From the NCBI GenBank assembly GCA_015178975.1, contig WHVD01000136.1, positions 158,887 through 222,886 of the forward strand: 64,000 bases of DNA, in the 5' to 3' direction. Both the position numbers and the translations under genes were made by a program. Each line of letters opens with the position of its first letter. Position 1 is the first letter of the stretch. This document shows positions 35,519 to 47,245 of the stretch, one piece after another. The notes beneath the pieces are model-generated. The model made no database searches and was not told the DNA's origin. It saw only the letters and a program-made list of their open reading frames with translations. The DNA is from Hysterangium stoloniferum. Lineage: Eukaryota; Basidiomycota; Agaricomycetes; Hysterangiales; Hysterangiaceae.

Positions 35519-38300
35519 TGTTATGTATTTCTAAGTTTTTTCCATTTTTTAACCAATCTCCCCCTAACAAATTGTGAAAAATAAGATTTAAATGTAATTA
35601 TATCACGATGATAAAACTGTACAATATTATCTTGATTTATCTTGAAATTATGCAATTTATTTTGTATTTTTATTTAATAAATTGAGAGAGTTATGAAATT
35701 TCTATCTTTTATTCTTTTTTGATTAATATGTCATACACTGGCGACTCAGCACTTATTCACAATGCATGAGAAATCACATGATATTCACATGACATTTCAA
35801 ACTTTAATAATGACAAAATGTGATGTGAAATAATCACGCATAATCAAGGCGAAATATATATTTATATATGTATTATTATAATAAAATATTATTATATTTA
35901 TAATTAACTAAAAGTAAATATAATAATTATATAATAATATAAAATCGGCCACTGGCGTTTATTACACGGCACATGGGAAAATCATCACAACCAGTGACAG
36001 TTGTCACAAAGGTGTGTGATGGTCACAAATGTGCACGACAGTCACAAAGGCGCACGATGGTCATGCGACAGTCACAAAGGTGTGTGACAGTCACAAAGGC
36101 GTGCGACAGTCACAAGACATGAAAGGTGTCATATGTGCACAGGTGCGAGAGCATTATGTCATCATGTATATATGCTACTACAGCAAAAACCGGAAACTCC
36201 CTGGAATATTCCAGTAGCTTCCAATGGAATAGTATAATAAGACTAATAGTAGGTATTGTAGAATATTCTATAAGATTCTAGAATGTTCCATTATGCCAAG
36301 AACATTCTATAGTGTCTTAGAAGTAGTTAGAACCTTCCACAATGCTCTAGAAAATTCTAGAAAATTCTAAATGACATTATTCAATCTTCTAGAATCTTCT
36401 AAATGTCTCAGACTAAAATGTATATAAGGAGCTCAGCTCCAGCCTTGAATATTATATCAAATCATCTCATCAACCCACCACATCTGTGTGTCACTGCAGC
36501 AAGCAGCCTATTCCACCCCAATCTGGGCAGTTGGACATCTAATTCCACCTCTATCAGAGCTGTTGGAAACCCTTGCTGTTAAGAGCAGAAACTGACAGAT
36601 GTCGGCTGGCCGACAGGGACCAAACGGAAGGACTTGGCTTCAGCTTATGTGCTGTGCCCTCGCAAGTTACCGTCAGGTGTCCTTAAATTTTGGGCGGGCG
36701 AAAACTAGTCCTGTCAAGTAAACCTCACGGTAAACTACCGATCGGAAACCGAAGGATAAGTTGAGGGTTGGGTTGAGGGGTCGGAGACCAAGAGTTGGAG
36801 GCTGAGAGAGTCAGAGACTGAGAGAGTCGGAGACTGAGAGAGTTGGAGACTGAGAGTGTCGGAGACTGAGAGTCGGAGACTGAGAGTCGGAGACTGAGAG
36901 TCGGAGACTGAGACAGTCAGAGACTGAGACAGTCGGAGACTGAGAGTTGGAGAGTGAGAGTCAGAGAGTGAGAGTCGGAGAGTGAGAGTCGGAGATTAGA
37001 GGTTGAAGTCGTAAATGTAGGTTGAATCGTAAATCGGATGGAGTCGGAATGTGGTGGTCGTGAATAGATAATGGAGTCGGAAATTAGAGGGTATCTAAGT
37101 CGATCTAAGTCGATATTCTAAGTCAATATTCTAAGTCGATATTCTGATTGTCTATTAGTTACATTACAGCGGGTCTTATATACGAGTTATCGGTGTCTAG
37201 AAACTACTAACTAAGGGAAGAGCGGAAAACGGCATTGACAAATAAGCTTGACTAGGAACCGGAAGGTTACGATAAGCTCGGAAGCCGAGATTTAGCCGAG
37301 AGCGGAATTACGAGAAAAGGGAATAGTCCATGGGCTACAGGTATATATGGGCATATGTGAAACATAGAGTAAAACGGATCATCATAATGAAAGGGGACGT
37401 ATCAAAGCATAACCAGATGGTAGAGTATATTTTGACAGGGGCATAAACGAGGTTTGATCACCGTGAAGGTATATGTCAGTGTCGGTGTTCCGAAGGTTGC
37501 CGAAATGATAACTTGATCAATAACTTGGAACATTGATAGATGGTAGTATTCTCGGAGACCATCGGGTTGCGACATGGGTTACGACACGGTCGTAACACTT
37601 GCCACCTTTATCAGAGTTGTTGGCCCAATCAGATCCCTTGTCACCTCAATCTGAGCTGTTGACTGATCTGTTGTTCCCCCTGTCACCTCAATCTGAGTTG
37701 TTGACTTTTGTTCCCTTTGCCACCTCTTAGTTGAGTAGCTGGCTATCCTTTATTACTTATCCACCTCTAGTTGAGTTGTTGGTTATCAATTAAAGTAATA
37801 AATATTTTAGGTTATATTGAGATTAGGAATACATATATTCTAATTTCTACCTGGTTTTTGGCATAAATAAATACTGAGAATATTCTTGCAGAATCCTTAA
37901 GACTACATTAAGATCCTGATAAGTTAGTATCACAGTAGACCCTGTAGGTTAGTGTAAATAAAGCATATATTAGCCAAATAGTGTTTTATTCTATATCTAA
38001 TCTTTTGACTTGTTTATAAATATTTTTACTGTTTGATAAATAGATATTTTAGTAATTGTTTTTGCAGAAAAAGAACAAGCTTGCACAAGCAGCTCTCAAA
38101 ACCTTCTTTGCGAAGTAGGGTGCATATATTCAAGTAAACTGTTGACTTCAGGGGTTCTAAGTCTATTTAGGCTGCCACTGATTAATATAAAATAATTAAA
38201 TTATTTTACCTTGCAGTGAATTGAGTATTTGCACATTTTGATAGAGCACTGGACTCCTTTTTTTTGGAAAATAGTATTAAAATAAGGCTAATACATCACA
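35519..38300 (+). mobile_element. Giant LTR-like repeat, copy 2
   Basis: TGTTATGTATTTCTAAG...CTAATACATCACA with a 5-bp duplication AAACC, about 1.76 kb once the solo LTR at 36577-37597 is removed. TG...CA termini and 5-bp duplication fit an LTR element. No internal coding region is present. Confidence 0.85.
36577..37597 (-). repeat. Solo LTR of family G1 nested in the giant LTR-like repeat
   Basis: 1021 bp, plus-strand TGTTAAGAGC...GGTCGTAACA, flanked by CTTGC at 36572-36576 and 37598-37602. It is enlarged relative to 16382-17174 by a tandem array of AGTCGGAGACTGAG-like units (about 36780-36990). Stem-loop at 36636-36659. Confidence 0.93.
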
Positions 38301-38327
38301 AAACCCTCCATGTACACACCCTTAACA

Positions 38328-38511
38328 CTTATGTCATAATATTTTAGAGCAACTAATAACATACAGACCTAACCAACCACCAAATTTCAGGTCTGTATCT
38401 ACAGTTTTTCTTGAGTTATTCAAGAATCTTTGCACAACTAGAAATCATTGGAAGGGTTTGTCCCTCACTGTATATATACTTGATTAAATAATTTTTAAAG
38501 CTTTTGGTTAT
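38328..38511. other. Spacer with possible Tc1-type terminal repeat shard
   Basis: Contains GGGTTTGTCCCTCACTGTA (about 38456-38474), like the outer end of Tc1 terminal repeats in this window (TTTTGTCCCCTACTGTA). The 5-bp duplication GTTAT of G1-d ends here (38507-38511). Confidence 0.4.
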
Positions 38512-39351
38512 TGTTAGGATACACACACAGGCCAGGTTTCCGGAGAAACCCACGGGATATCTGGTAGGACTTGGCTTCAGCTTATAGGCTGTGCCCTCAC
38601 TAGATCGTGTTGTCCAATTTCAAACGGACGGACGGGGATCCCGGGGAGTCTGGGCGGGGTTCGTGGGTTGTAGGTCGTAAGTCGGAGGTCGTGGGTCGTA
38701 AGTCAGGGGTCATGGGTCATGAGTCGAGTTGGTTGAGAGAGGTAGATGCGCCGGAGCCCGTGGGCTCCGACTAGTGCGAGCGATGTGAATCAAGTAAGGT
38801 TTTAGAGTGGAAAATATTATTAGATTACTGGGGGGAATCTAAGCTAACTTTCTGACTGGATTGTATGTACAACATCTGCCAGTTTATATAGACCATGGAG
38901 TGAATGACATACCAAATCCAGTAATGGCGAAACGAAACTAACAAAACATGAAACGGGAATAGTAAACACCAAATTGGTGTTAGGAATGGAACGGAACGGA
39001 GCGGAGTCTGAATCATGACAAAGCATAACCCATAACGGGAAACGGAGCGGGAGCGGAGTCCTAAATCGTGACAGGTCATTTGACTAAAACGGGAACGGGG
39101 GTCGATTAGAGCAGTGACGGGATTCTAAGCGGGGTCCAGTGACTGATGCGTGGGACGAAGATGGACATAGACAGAGACGGAGTCCGGGGGAAGTCTGGTG
39201 ACTGATATGTGTCATATTGAGGTCGAACGTAACAAGTCTTGACGTAACGGAGTCCGGGCAGGAAATCCTATAAACAGACGATTGGTGCTTGTAGCGCGTG
39301 GGGGCGTACGGGTTAGTGCCCAGAGTCCGGCGGGATTGTCCAGTCGTAACA
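38512..39351 (-). repeat. 3' LTR of G1-d
   Basis: 840 bp, plus-strand TGTTAGGATACAC...GTCGTAACA. It differs from its partner at 46276-47240 mainly at CpG sites and by lacking a long GGAAC array. A purine-rich tract (element orientation AAAGGGAGGATAC) adjoins it at 39352-39364. Confidence 0.95.
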
Positions 39352-39502
39352 GTATCCTCCCTTTATGCCGAAGTCCCAAAGAGGCTCTAGACCTAGATAA
39401 GGTTCCTGTCGGCTATGCGCATGTGTCAAAAAGTCATGTCGGTTACACGTATGTGTCAAAGAGTCATGTGATCTGGAAGGTAAGGTTCAAACGCGACGAG
39501 CC

Positions 39503-39513
39503 TATATATAAAT
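39503..39513 (+). promoter_or_regulatory. TATA box of the antisense accessory gene (G1-d)
   Basis: TATATATAAAT 50-60 nt upstream of the ATG at 39563, followed by a pyrimidine-rich leader (TTTCTTCTTCTTTATTACCC), a layout typical of fungal Pol II promoters. It lies between the LTR and the accessory gene, not in the LTR. Confidence 0.65.
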
Positions 39514-39562
39514 TTGAAAAAATAGAAATTTCTTCTTCTTTATTACCCCCATCATCGATAGC

Positions 39563-40556
39563 ATGGGACCAAAGCCCACGCCACGCAAGCCTATGCCAAC
39601 CACCGGGCCCTCCACGGGCAGTCAGTACTGGGTGCCGCTGTCCGCTGCCCAAATCTTGGCGCAGTGGGACGAGCAACGACGACAGCATGAAGAGGCGGAG
39701 CGAGAAGCCTGGGAGGTCGAGGAGGCCTTGAACAGGGAATACCAGGCGGCCATGGCCGCGGAGGAAGAGGCTGTGAGGCAAAAGCAAAGGGAGGAGGAGG
39801 AGGCTGCGCGAGTGGCCACGGAGAAGGCCAGGGTAGCGGCTGAGAAAGCCCGGGTGGCCGCGGAGTGAGCTCGGTAGTTGCAGGAAAGGTAAGTCCCATA
39901 GTTCAACTTCTTGTTTTTTTTTGACTTGGCATTTTCAGCGCAAGGCAGCGGAAGTCGAGTCCAAGTCCAAGGGGGAGCAAGAAAGCCCCAACAAAGTGAG
40001 TCTCGTGTCTGTGGGTATACCGTGGAGCTAACTGTGTCAACAGAAAGCAAGGAAGGCGGCGCCAGTCTGCCTATCGACTTGGAACGACCTGCAGTGTTCC
40101 GGTTGTAATGACTGGAACACTGAGTGCAATCGGAAGTCCGGCCAGGGCCTGGGGTGTTATCAGTGCATGCACCTCAAGGCGAGGTGCTCGCTCGTTCACG
40201 AGCAGGCTGCGGGGTCCGGTTCACGGGAGAATAGCGGGTCGGACGGGTACTCCGGTTTGGAAGAAGCCTTGGGACGGATCGCCGAGGGCATTGAAGCCCA
40301 AAACGAGTTGCTCTGGAAGAGCAACAAAGTCAGCGTGATTATGGCGAATGATCTCCGCGCAATCTGCAGGGACCACTTCAAGTTCCTGATGGAGTATGCC
40401 GGCTTTGTATATGACAAGCTGGAGGACGGGAGTTCTGAGGAGGAGGTGCCCACAGAGATCGCAGAGCTACCCGAGGAGATGAATGAGGCTGGAAAAGCTG
40501 AGGTGGAAAAAGAGGCGGGGAAAAAAGATAGCCCCATCAATGTAGATGAAGAATAG
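39563..40556 (+). pseudogene. G1-d antisense accessory gene: coiled coil plus Zn2Cys6-type cluster
   Basis: Best preserved copy. Exon 1 39563-39888: N-terminal PTPRKPMPTTGPSTG, then a long Glu/Ala/Arg-rich coiled-coil segment. Intron 1 39889-39938 (50 bp). Exon 2 39939-39995 (19 codons, charged). Intron 2 39996-40043 (48 bp, with GCTAAC branch-like site). Exon 3 40044-40556 (170 aa) carries C-X2-C-X6-C-X9-C-X2-C-X6-C (40095-40187), then GIEAQNELLWKSNKV, a helical stretch and an acidic tail ending INVDEE. Exon 1 has in-frame TGA (39866) and TAG (39875), which look like CGA and CAG changes, and seems one base short before the splice site. So this copy is a pseudogene, but splice sites and the zinc cluster are intact. 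Expected role, by cluster type: nuclear sequence-specific DNA binding; the target is unknown. Confidence 0.85.
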
Positions 40557-40756
40557 AAGTAAAAACTTTAATCATAATTTGAACATAAAAAAGTAAAGCG
40601 TGAAAACATAAAAATAGAAGTCAAAGCCAAAGTCCACGGGGAGTCCGCTTAAGACTTGACAAGACATGTCAGAACCTGTAAAAGCAAAGAGAGACATAGG
40701 GCGACAGGGAAAAATGAAAATGAGTTTAAACGTAACACAGGGTCTGCGGGGTGTGG

Positions 40757-43700
40757 TTAGAGAGAAGATAATGGTCCAGGTTTGAGTGGGTAAGCTGTAT
40801 GAAAGTCAGTAACTATTTCCGTGGCATTACCGAGTTCCGTGGCCAAAATCCATGAGGTCTCTTCATCAGTGCCCTCGTAACCCGCCCACTTGACCAAGTA
40901 AAGCAGTTTACAAGTGCGTCGACGCTTGTCTATTTTTGAATCTAAAATCTGTGAGATTTCAAACTTGGGTTCTCCGTCAATGATGACAGGAGGAGGCGGA
41001 GATTGCATGCGATCCGGGATAGTGTTAGCAGTACAAGGTTCTAGCATAGAAACATGAAATACCGGGTGTACCACGGAAGCTGTAGAGTCCAAGAGACTGA
41101 ACCTACTTGTGTGATAATTTCAAACGGGCCTAAATATTTTTCAGCAAGCTTCTTTGATGGACGCGTAGTCCTGAAGAATTGAGCTTTGACATAAACACAG
41201 TCGCCAATCTTGAAGTTGGGTGGCGGGATCTGGTGTTTGTCTGCTGAATGTTGGTATTGCTCTTGGGTGGACAATATTGCAGTCCGGAGTTCCTCATGGA
41301 GCTCGTGGAGGTCCGTGGTGAACTCTTGAGTGCAAACAGAGGCGAGATTTCGTTCTGGATGTACTGTAATATTTGGATTATATCCTTTATTTGCAAAGAA
41401 CGGGGAAACGCCAGTAGTGGCTGAGGGTGCATTGTTGTAAGCAAACTCTGCAAGTGGTAACAAGGTCTTCCAATTGTCCTGTTGGTAGTTGCAATATACG
41501 CGGAGGTATTGTTCCAATGTCTGGTTGACATGTTCGGTTTGTCTGTCACCTTCCGGATGATGTCCGGACGTGAAATGTAATGTCATGTCCAAGGATTTTC
41601 CGAGGGATCTAAAGAAGTGAGACACGAACTCTGATCCTCTATCGGAAGTCACATGGGATGGAACTCCGTGCTTGGAAAATACATGGATAATGAAAAGTTC
41701 CGCTAACTGCACGAATGTAATTGTATCATAAGTAGGGATGAATATACCTTGTTTTGAGAATCTGTCAACAACGACTAGAATAGCAGAAAAACCTTCGGAA
41801 TCCGGTAGGTGTTCAATGAAATCCATAGATATAGAATTCCACGGGTGTTCCGGTACCGGGAGTTGTTTCAAAAGGCCGTATGGCTTGTGTCGCTGAGATT
41901 TCGAGCGGGGACAAGTAGTGCAAGATTTACAATAGTGCTTAAGAAATCCACGGAGTCTGGGCCAAGTATATTCTCTTCTTATTAATGATAGAGTTTTGTT
42001 GTACCCGAAATGTCCTGAGAGTAGATGATCATGTTTGTATTGAAGGATCCTGAGGCGGAGGCCGTCGGAGTCCGGTACATAGATACGATCGTCAAGTCTA
42101 ATGAAACCATGTTGATCAAGAGACCACCGAGGTTGATCGGGGTCCACGGGATTGTCCAGATGAGCTTTAGTAACTGGGTCTAGCGGAATTGCCGATAGAA
42201 TATCTTGATGTAACTTCTCAATATCCATAATGATAATTCCATGGACAATGGGATTGACGAGGAAAGTTGCGCGGACCGATGCAGTAAGCTGTTGATTCAT
42301 GAAAATAGGTTTCAGGTTGTGCGGATTTACTGTTGCATAGTCGTTGCTCTCCTCTTTAGGATAGACGTCCCATCGTCTAGTTAAAGCATCGGGTTTGCCG
42401 CCGAGACGGCTGGGTCGAAAGCGGATAATCATGTTGAAGGCAGAGAGATATTCAGACCAGCGGGCCTGCCGGTGGGTCAAGATTTTTGTGGTAGAAAAGT
42501 ATTCCAGGTTTTTGTGATCTGTTACAACGTCAATAGGAGCTCCTGAGCCTTCCAAATAGTGTCACCATGCTTTGAAAGCTGAAAAGATTGCCAGAAGTTC
42601 TTTATCATGAATGTTGTAGTTGAGCTCTGCTCCGGTAAAAGTCTGGGACAGAAAAGCCACGGGGTGAACTTCTCCGTCGGAGTCCTGGATAGAGAGAATG
42701 GCTCCAAGTGCATAGTCGGAGGCGTCCGTTTCAACAATGAGCGGGAAGTCCGGTTTCCAATGCGACAGAATAGGAGCTGTAGAAAAAGAATTTTTTAAAA
42801 GATTGAAAGCTTTTTGACACTTATCATTAAAGTTCCACGGAGTACCCTTACGTGTAAGATGGGTAAGGGGTACCGTGATGTCGGAATATCCACGGATAAA
42901 ACATCTGTAAAAATTGGCAAAGCTGAGGAAGGATTGTATATCTTTAACTTTTCGGGGTTCGGGCCAATCTTTGATGACTTGCACTTTAGTTTCGTCCATG
43001 CGGAGTCCATCGGGTCCCATCATGACACCTAGGTATTCCATGGAGTCTGTGTCAAAAGTACATTTTTTACCGTTTGCAAATAAACCATGTTGTCTGAGCC
43101 TCCAGAGAACTTCACGGACTTGTTTGTCATGTTCCGCGGGATTCTCGGAGTAGATAAGAATGTCGTCCAAGTAAACAATGACACATACATCGAGCATGTC
43201 GGAGAAAATGTCATTGATAAAACAATGAAAAACAGACGGAGCATTGGTGAGTCCAAAGGGGATGACCAACCACTCGAAGGCGCCATAACGGGTTCTAAAA
43301 GTGGTTTTCCATTTGTCGCCCACGGCAATCCGGACCAAATGATAGGCGTTCTTGAGATCTATTTTGGTGTAAATCTGGGCATTCCGCGGGGCATCGAGCA
43401 GGTCAGATATGAGTGGGAGTGGATATTTGTCCTTTTTGGTGACAGCCTTGAGTCCTCTAAAATCAACACATAGTCGAAGGGATCCATCCTTTTTTCTGAC
43501 AAACAGAACAGGTGTGAAGAGTGGTGGAAGTTCTGACCGTTCTATATACAAAGAAATGAGTAGAAAGGAAGGATATTGACCTATTCGGTGCAATATAAGA
43601 GAAAGTGAGAGAAAGAGCACGAGATGACGAAGGAGTCAACGAGTGCGATGGTTCGAGTGGAGGCCTCCACTATTACAGTTCGAGGCCAGAAGTGTTTAGT

Positions 43701-45080
43701 AGTTCAGATATTGCTACTTATGTAGTAGCTGACACGTTACCCTAATCACCGCTCGTAGTAGACCTAGTTTGTGTCTTACGAGTGGTGGTTCTTGGGTTAA
43801 AGTGTGTCTGAGTTCTAATTGGTGCTGAGTGCACCCACAAGTATACACAATGCTTCGAACTAATGAAATATGCAAGATTCGAAGAATATGAAAGATAGAA
43901 AAATATGAATAAAATATGTAAAATATAAATGAAATAAAAGGAGTGTTTTACCACAATGATACTGTGGTAAAAGCATACTCCTCACAACAGGTGCTCCAAA
44001 AGGAGACTTTGAGGGTCGAATAAAACCTATAGACAAATGTTCATCCAGGAAATCACGGATTGCGGATAATTCCGTGGACGAAAGCGGGTAAATATGTCCT
44101 AGGGGTGGCTGGGCACCATCTTCAAGATCGATTTTTAAGTCGTATTCTCTATGAGGCAGAAGCCAGTCAGCTTTCCGCTTGCTAAAAACATCTGCGAAGT
44201 CATGATATTTCTCCGGGACGCCTTCTAGGTCAGCGGCTTGCTCAGATTCAGATACCGGGGTTGAAAAACGTCCAGTTGCTTCATCAATTTTTAAATTGAT
44301 AGTGAACGCCTGGGACCCATCCATTTTTGAAGCCCTAATAAAAGCTGCAGCATTAATCAGAGAAATGGACGGAGGTGCCGTGGGTTCTGGGGAAGCCATT
44401 GGTGCCATAGGGATCACAGGAGTCCTCGAGACTGCAGGTGCCAGGAAGGCCATGGGTGCCGTGGAGGCCGAGACAGGCGCAGTTTCCTTGGTCACTGCAG
44501 GAGTCCGGAATGTTATACTGTTAGCTATCCAGTCAATCAACGGATTGTAGTGGGTAAGCCAGTTATGTCCTAGGACCACCGAGCAACTTGAGTCTAACTG
44601 GGTCACATAGAAAGTGACCAATTGAGATGTTCCACAAGGGAAATTGATGGGTAAATCACAAGCTTGGGTAACAACCGAATTACTTGTGCCATCGAAGAGG
44701 TGGAGACCGATGGGATTTATCGAATAGGTTGACAAAGAATTTTTTTGCGTGAATTTTGTATCTAAAAAACAATGAGTCAAGCTGGAATCTATGAGAGCTG
44801 AAAAAACGAATTTCAGAATCATATTAGACATAAGTTTAACGAAAAATGAATCAGAATGTGAAAGAGCGGATGCGTTGAGGCGAGTGAACTCTTGAATGCA
44901 CGGAGAGGCAATGCAACCCCTAACCCGCGTGGAGTCTGTGGGGTTGCTTACTCTTTTTTCAAATCGGCAGCCAGTTTGTCCTTCAATGGGGTTTCCATGG
45001 AGGCTTTGGCTGATCAACCCTTTGAAGAGTTTGCTTTTGCCAGTGGACATTCCGGGACTCAATGACCGGGTTTGCCGCAC
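40757..45080 (-). pseudogene. pol: G1-d pol: protease, RT, RNase H, integrase, chromodomain
   Basis: Reading from 45080: protease motif is DSSLTH (DSG in G1-e), then the RT start up to SKSPFGAPV, interrupted by the G2 solo LTR (43513-43986). RT resumes at 43512 with [14 protein letters not shown], has YLDD, and passes into RNase H (VETDASDYALGA). A TGA at 42562-42564 stands where G1-e has CGA. The next ORF (42555-41041) carries the RNase H end, the integrase zinc site and the DDE core with intact motifs (SMDFIEHLP, VTSDRGSEF, the Glu in TEHVNQTLEQY). A deletion of about 13 nt near 41083 shifts the frame before the chromodomain (41092-40757; LYLVKWAGYEG). The integrase is the best preserved of the older copies. 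Confidence 0.93.
43513..43986 (-). repeat. Solo LTR of family G2 inside G1-d pol
   Basis: 474 bp, flanked by ACAGG at 43508-43512 and 43987-43991. On the minus strand it starts TGTGAGGAGTATGC and ends CTCTTCACA. It lies exactly between GAPV and LFVRKK of the RT. Confidence 0.95.
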
Positions 45081-46239
45081 AAGAGACAGAGGTTGTTGTC
45101 CATACGACGTTGTCTTTCTTGTGGAGTCAATTTGCCATCGCGTCCGAGTTTGCCTGAGAGGTCGGGTTTTCCGGCTTGCTTGCCGGACTGTTGACCCTTG
45201 TTGTTGTCCTTATTGTCCTTATTGTTGTTGTTGTTGTTTGAAGACTTTTTATCGTTCTTCTTGTCAGATTGCGTGGAGTTCTGGTTGCTGGTTGACAAAT
45301 TATTGTTATTGTTTTTGTCCTTGGACTTGTTTACTTTGTCCGCGGATGTCTCGCAGGCAACTTCCGCGTGACGTTCCCAATAACATGCATCTGCATTTTG
45401 AGCTTTGAGGTGCATACGGGACAGGTTTTTGGCTTGCCATCTTCTCCTTTCGAGACTTCGTCTTTAAGGTGGGACGGCAGACCGGCGTAGAATTGGTGGT
45501 GGAGAGCGGGATCACCCCACTGACAGCAAGCTGCAAGATTATTGAATTGGACGATATAGTCCGTGATGCGCTGCGTGTCCTTCATACGAAGATTTGTGAG
45601 ACTATTCTCGGCTTCTCTTGTCGGGTCATATGGGCCGAAGTTGGTTTCAAGCTATTCAACAAAAGCCTCCCAATTTTCAAGCCAGAGCAGCTCTTCCTCG
45701 GATATTCCACTAAAAGCCGGTTCAAACCATTTCAATGCGGATCCCGACAAATATGACAGTGCGTAGTTGACTTTTCGGGAGTCTGTGGAGAATGCAGTGG
45801 CACGATCACGGAAGTTGAAGCGACATTGCATGAGGAAAGTAGAGAGTTTGTTTGGGTTGGAACCTGTGAAGGGTTCCGGAGCATTGACTTTTGACCATGG
45901 AGGTTCTTGTTCTCTTTTCTTTCGTTCTTCGAGCAGGTGCATCATGAATTTATCTATAGTACCTGCTAAAAATTCAGAAGTAGGATCCCCCAAATGCGGT
46001 CGTTGAACAGGCGGAGGGATTTCGAGAGGGATTTCGACACCTTTACCCTTGTCAGGGGCCACGGAATCATCCTCATGCTCAGATTCGTCCAGGTTTTCCG
46101 GGACTTCTTCGATACGGGCTTCTTCCATGGGTTCCAACTGGTTCGCAAGCATCTGACTGGTATACAGAGTTAACGGGGAATGAAGAGTCGACGGTCCAGG
46201 TATTGATGACTGTGCGCGTGTACTTCTTCTTGGTGGCAT
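45059..46239 (-). pseudogene. gag: G1-d gag with CCHC knuckle
   Basis: Starts MPPRRSTRAQSS at 46239, like G1-e gag. The first ORF stops at 45652 inside the capsid region (ENWEAFVE). The frame continues, shifts near 45410, and reaches the Asn/Lys-rich low-complexity linker and the nucleocapsid knuckle CLLCGKPGH, where a TGA replaces the following CGA near 45059. Product role: particle assembly and RNA packaging. Non-functional here. Confidence 0.92.
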
Positions 46240-46275
46240 AATGAAAACAATCTGCGAGTATTAGTCAGAAAATAC

Positions 46276-47240
46276 TGTTAGGATACACACACAGGCCGGG
46301 TTTCCGGAGAAACCCGCAGGATATCCAGTAGGACTTGGCTTCAGCTTATAGGCTGCACCCTCGCTAGATCGTGTTGTCCAATTTCAAATGGACGGACGGG
46401 GATCCCGGGGAGTCTGGGCGGGGTTCATGGGTCGTAGGTCATAAGTCGGAGGTCGTGGGTTGTAAGTCGGGGGTCGTGGGTCGTGAGTCGAGTTGGTTGA
46501 GAGAGGTAGATGCGCCGGAGCCCGTGGGCTCCGACTAGTGCGAGCGATGTGAATCAAGTAAGGTTTTAGAGCGGAAAATATTATTAGATTACTGGGGGGA
46601 ATCTAAGCTAATTCTCTGACTGGATTGTATGTACAACATCTGCCAGTTTATATAGACCATGGAGTGAATGACATACTAAATCCAGTAATGGCGAAACGAA
46701 ACTAACAAAACATGAAACGGGAATAGTAAACACCAAATTGGTGTTAGGAACGGAACAGAACGGAACAGAACGGAACAGAACGGAATGGAATGGAACGGAA
46801 CGGAACGGAACGGAACGGAACGGAACGGAACGGAACGGAACGGAACGGAACGGAACGGAACGGAACGGAACGGAATGGAACGGAACGGAGCGGAGTCCGA
46901 ATCGTGACAAAGCATAACCCATAACGGGAAATGGAGCGGGAGCGGAGTCCTAAATTGTGACAGGTCATTTGACTAAAATGGGAACGGGGCTCGATTAGAG
47001 TGGTGACAGGATTCTAAGTGGGGTCCGGTGACTGATGCGTGGGACGAAGACAGACATAGACAGAGACAGAGTCCGGGGGAAGTCCGGTGACTGATATGTG
47101 TCATATTGAGGTCGAACGTAACGAGTCTTGATGTAACAGAGTCCGGGCGGGAAATCCTATAAACAGACAATTGGTGCTTGTAGCGCGTGGGGCAATACAG
47201 GTTAGTGCCCAGAGTCCAGCGGGATTGTCTGGTCGTAACA
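46276..47240 (-). repeat. 5' LTR of G1-d, with GGAAC expansion
   Basis: 965 bp, 125 bp longer than its partner because of about 25-30 GGAAC units (about 46745-46890) where the 3' LTR has only a few. The self-priming pair is present: AGTCAGAGAAT in the leader against ATTTTCTGACT after the LTR, with one G-U type mismatch. Confidence 0.93.
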
Positions 47241-47245
47241 GTTAT

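Larger units (their letters stand above)
32266..38327 (+). mobile_element. G1-c, 5'-truncated Ty3/gypsy element with nested insertions
   Basis: Starts in mid-integrase (VSPFFANKGYNP), is cut by a Tc1 hairpin element (32322-33866, TA duplication), continues with the integrase end and chromodomain (to about 34478), an accessory-gene remnant (about 34690-35020, minus) and an LTR (about 35018-38327) that contains two more nested insertions. The left part of the LTR and the 5' part of the accessory gene are deleted at about 35018. Confidence 0.85.
35018..38327 (+). repeat. G1-c LTR, 5'-truncated and split by a giant LTR-like insertion
   Basis: 35018-35518 matches the G1-e LTR from its ATGACCTGTCAC block through the stem-loop (35451-35480), ending GTTTCTCCAGAAACC. 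The remaining LTR end (AAACCC...CCTTAACA) follows at 38301-38327, after the insertion 35519-38300. The insertion is bracketed by AAACC (35514-35518 and 38301-38305). Confidence 0.85.
38512..47240 (-). mobile_element. G1-d, complete Ty3/gypsy chromovirus with antisense accessory gene
   Basis: Both LTRs are present (5' LTR 46276-47240, 3' LTR 38512-39351 in element orientation) and the element is flanked by GTTAT at 38507-38511 and 47241-47245. Order along the minus strand: LTR, primer site, gag, pol (protease, RT, RNase H, integrase, chromodomain), accessory gene on the opposite (plus) strand, purine tract, LTR. A 474-bp G2 solo LTR lies inside pol. Gag and pol carry several stops and indels, so this copy is no longer autonomous. 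Confidence 0.95.

Noticed and set aside
42607..43473. Plus-strand ORFs across G1-d pol (and their minus-strand mirrors at 60542-61408)
   Set aside because: Antisense shadows of conserved RT and RNase H coding sequence; appear in both copies because the sense protein is conserved.
46608..46968. ORFs encoding an FRSVP repeat
   Set aside because: Produced by the GGAAC array in the G1-d LTR, with three overlapping frames open.
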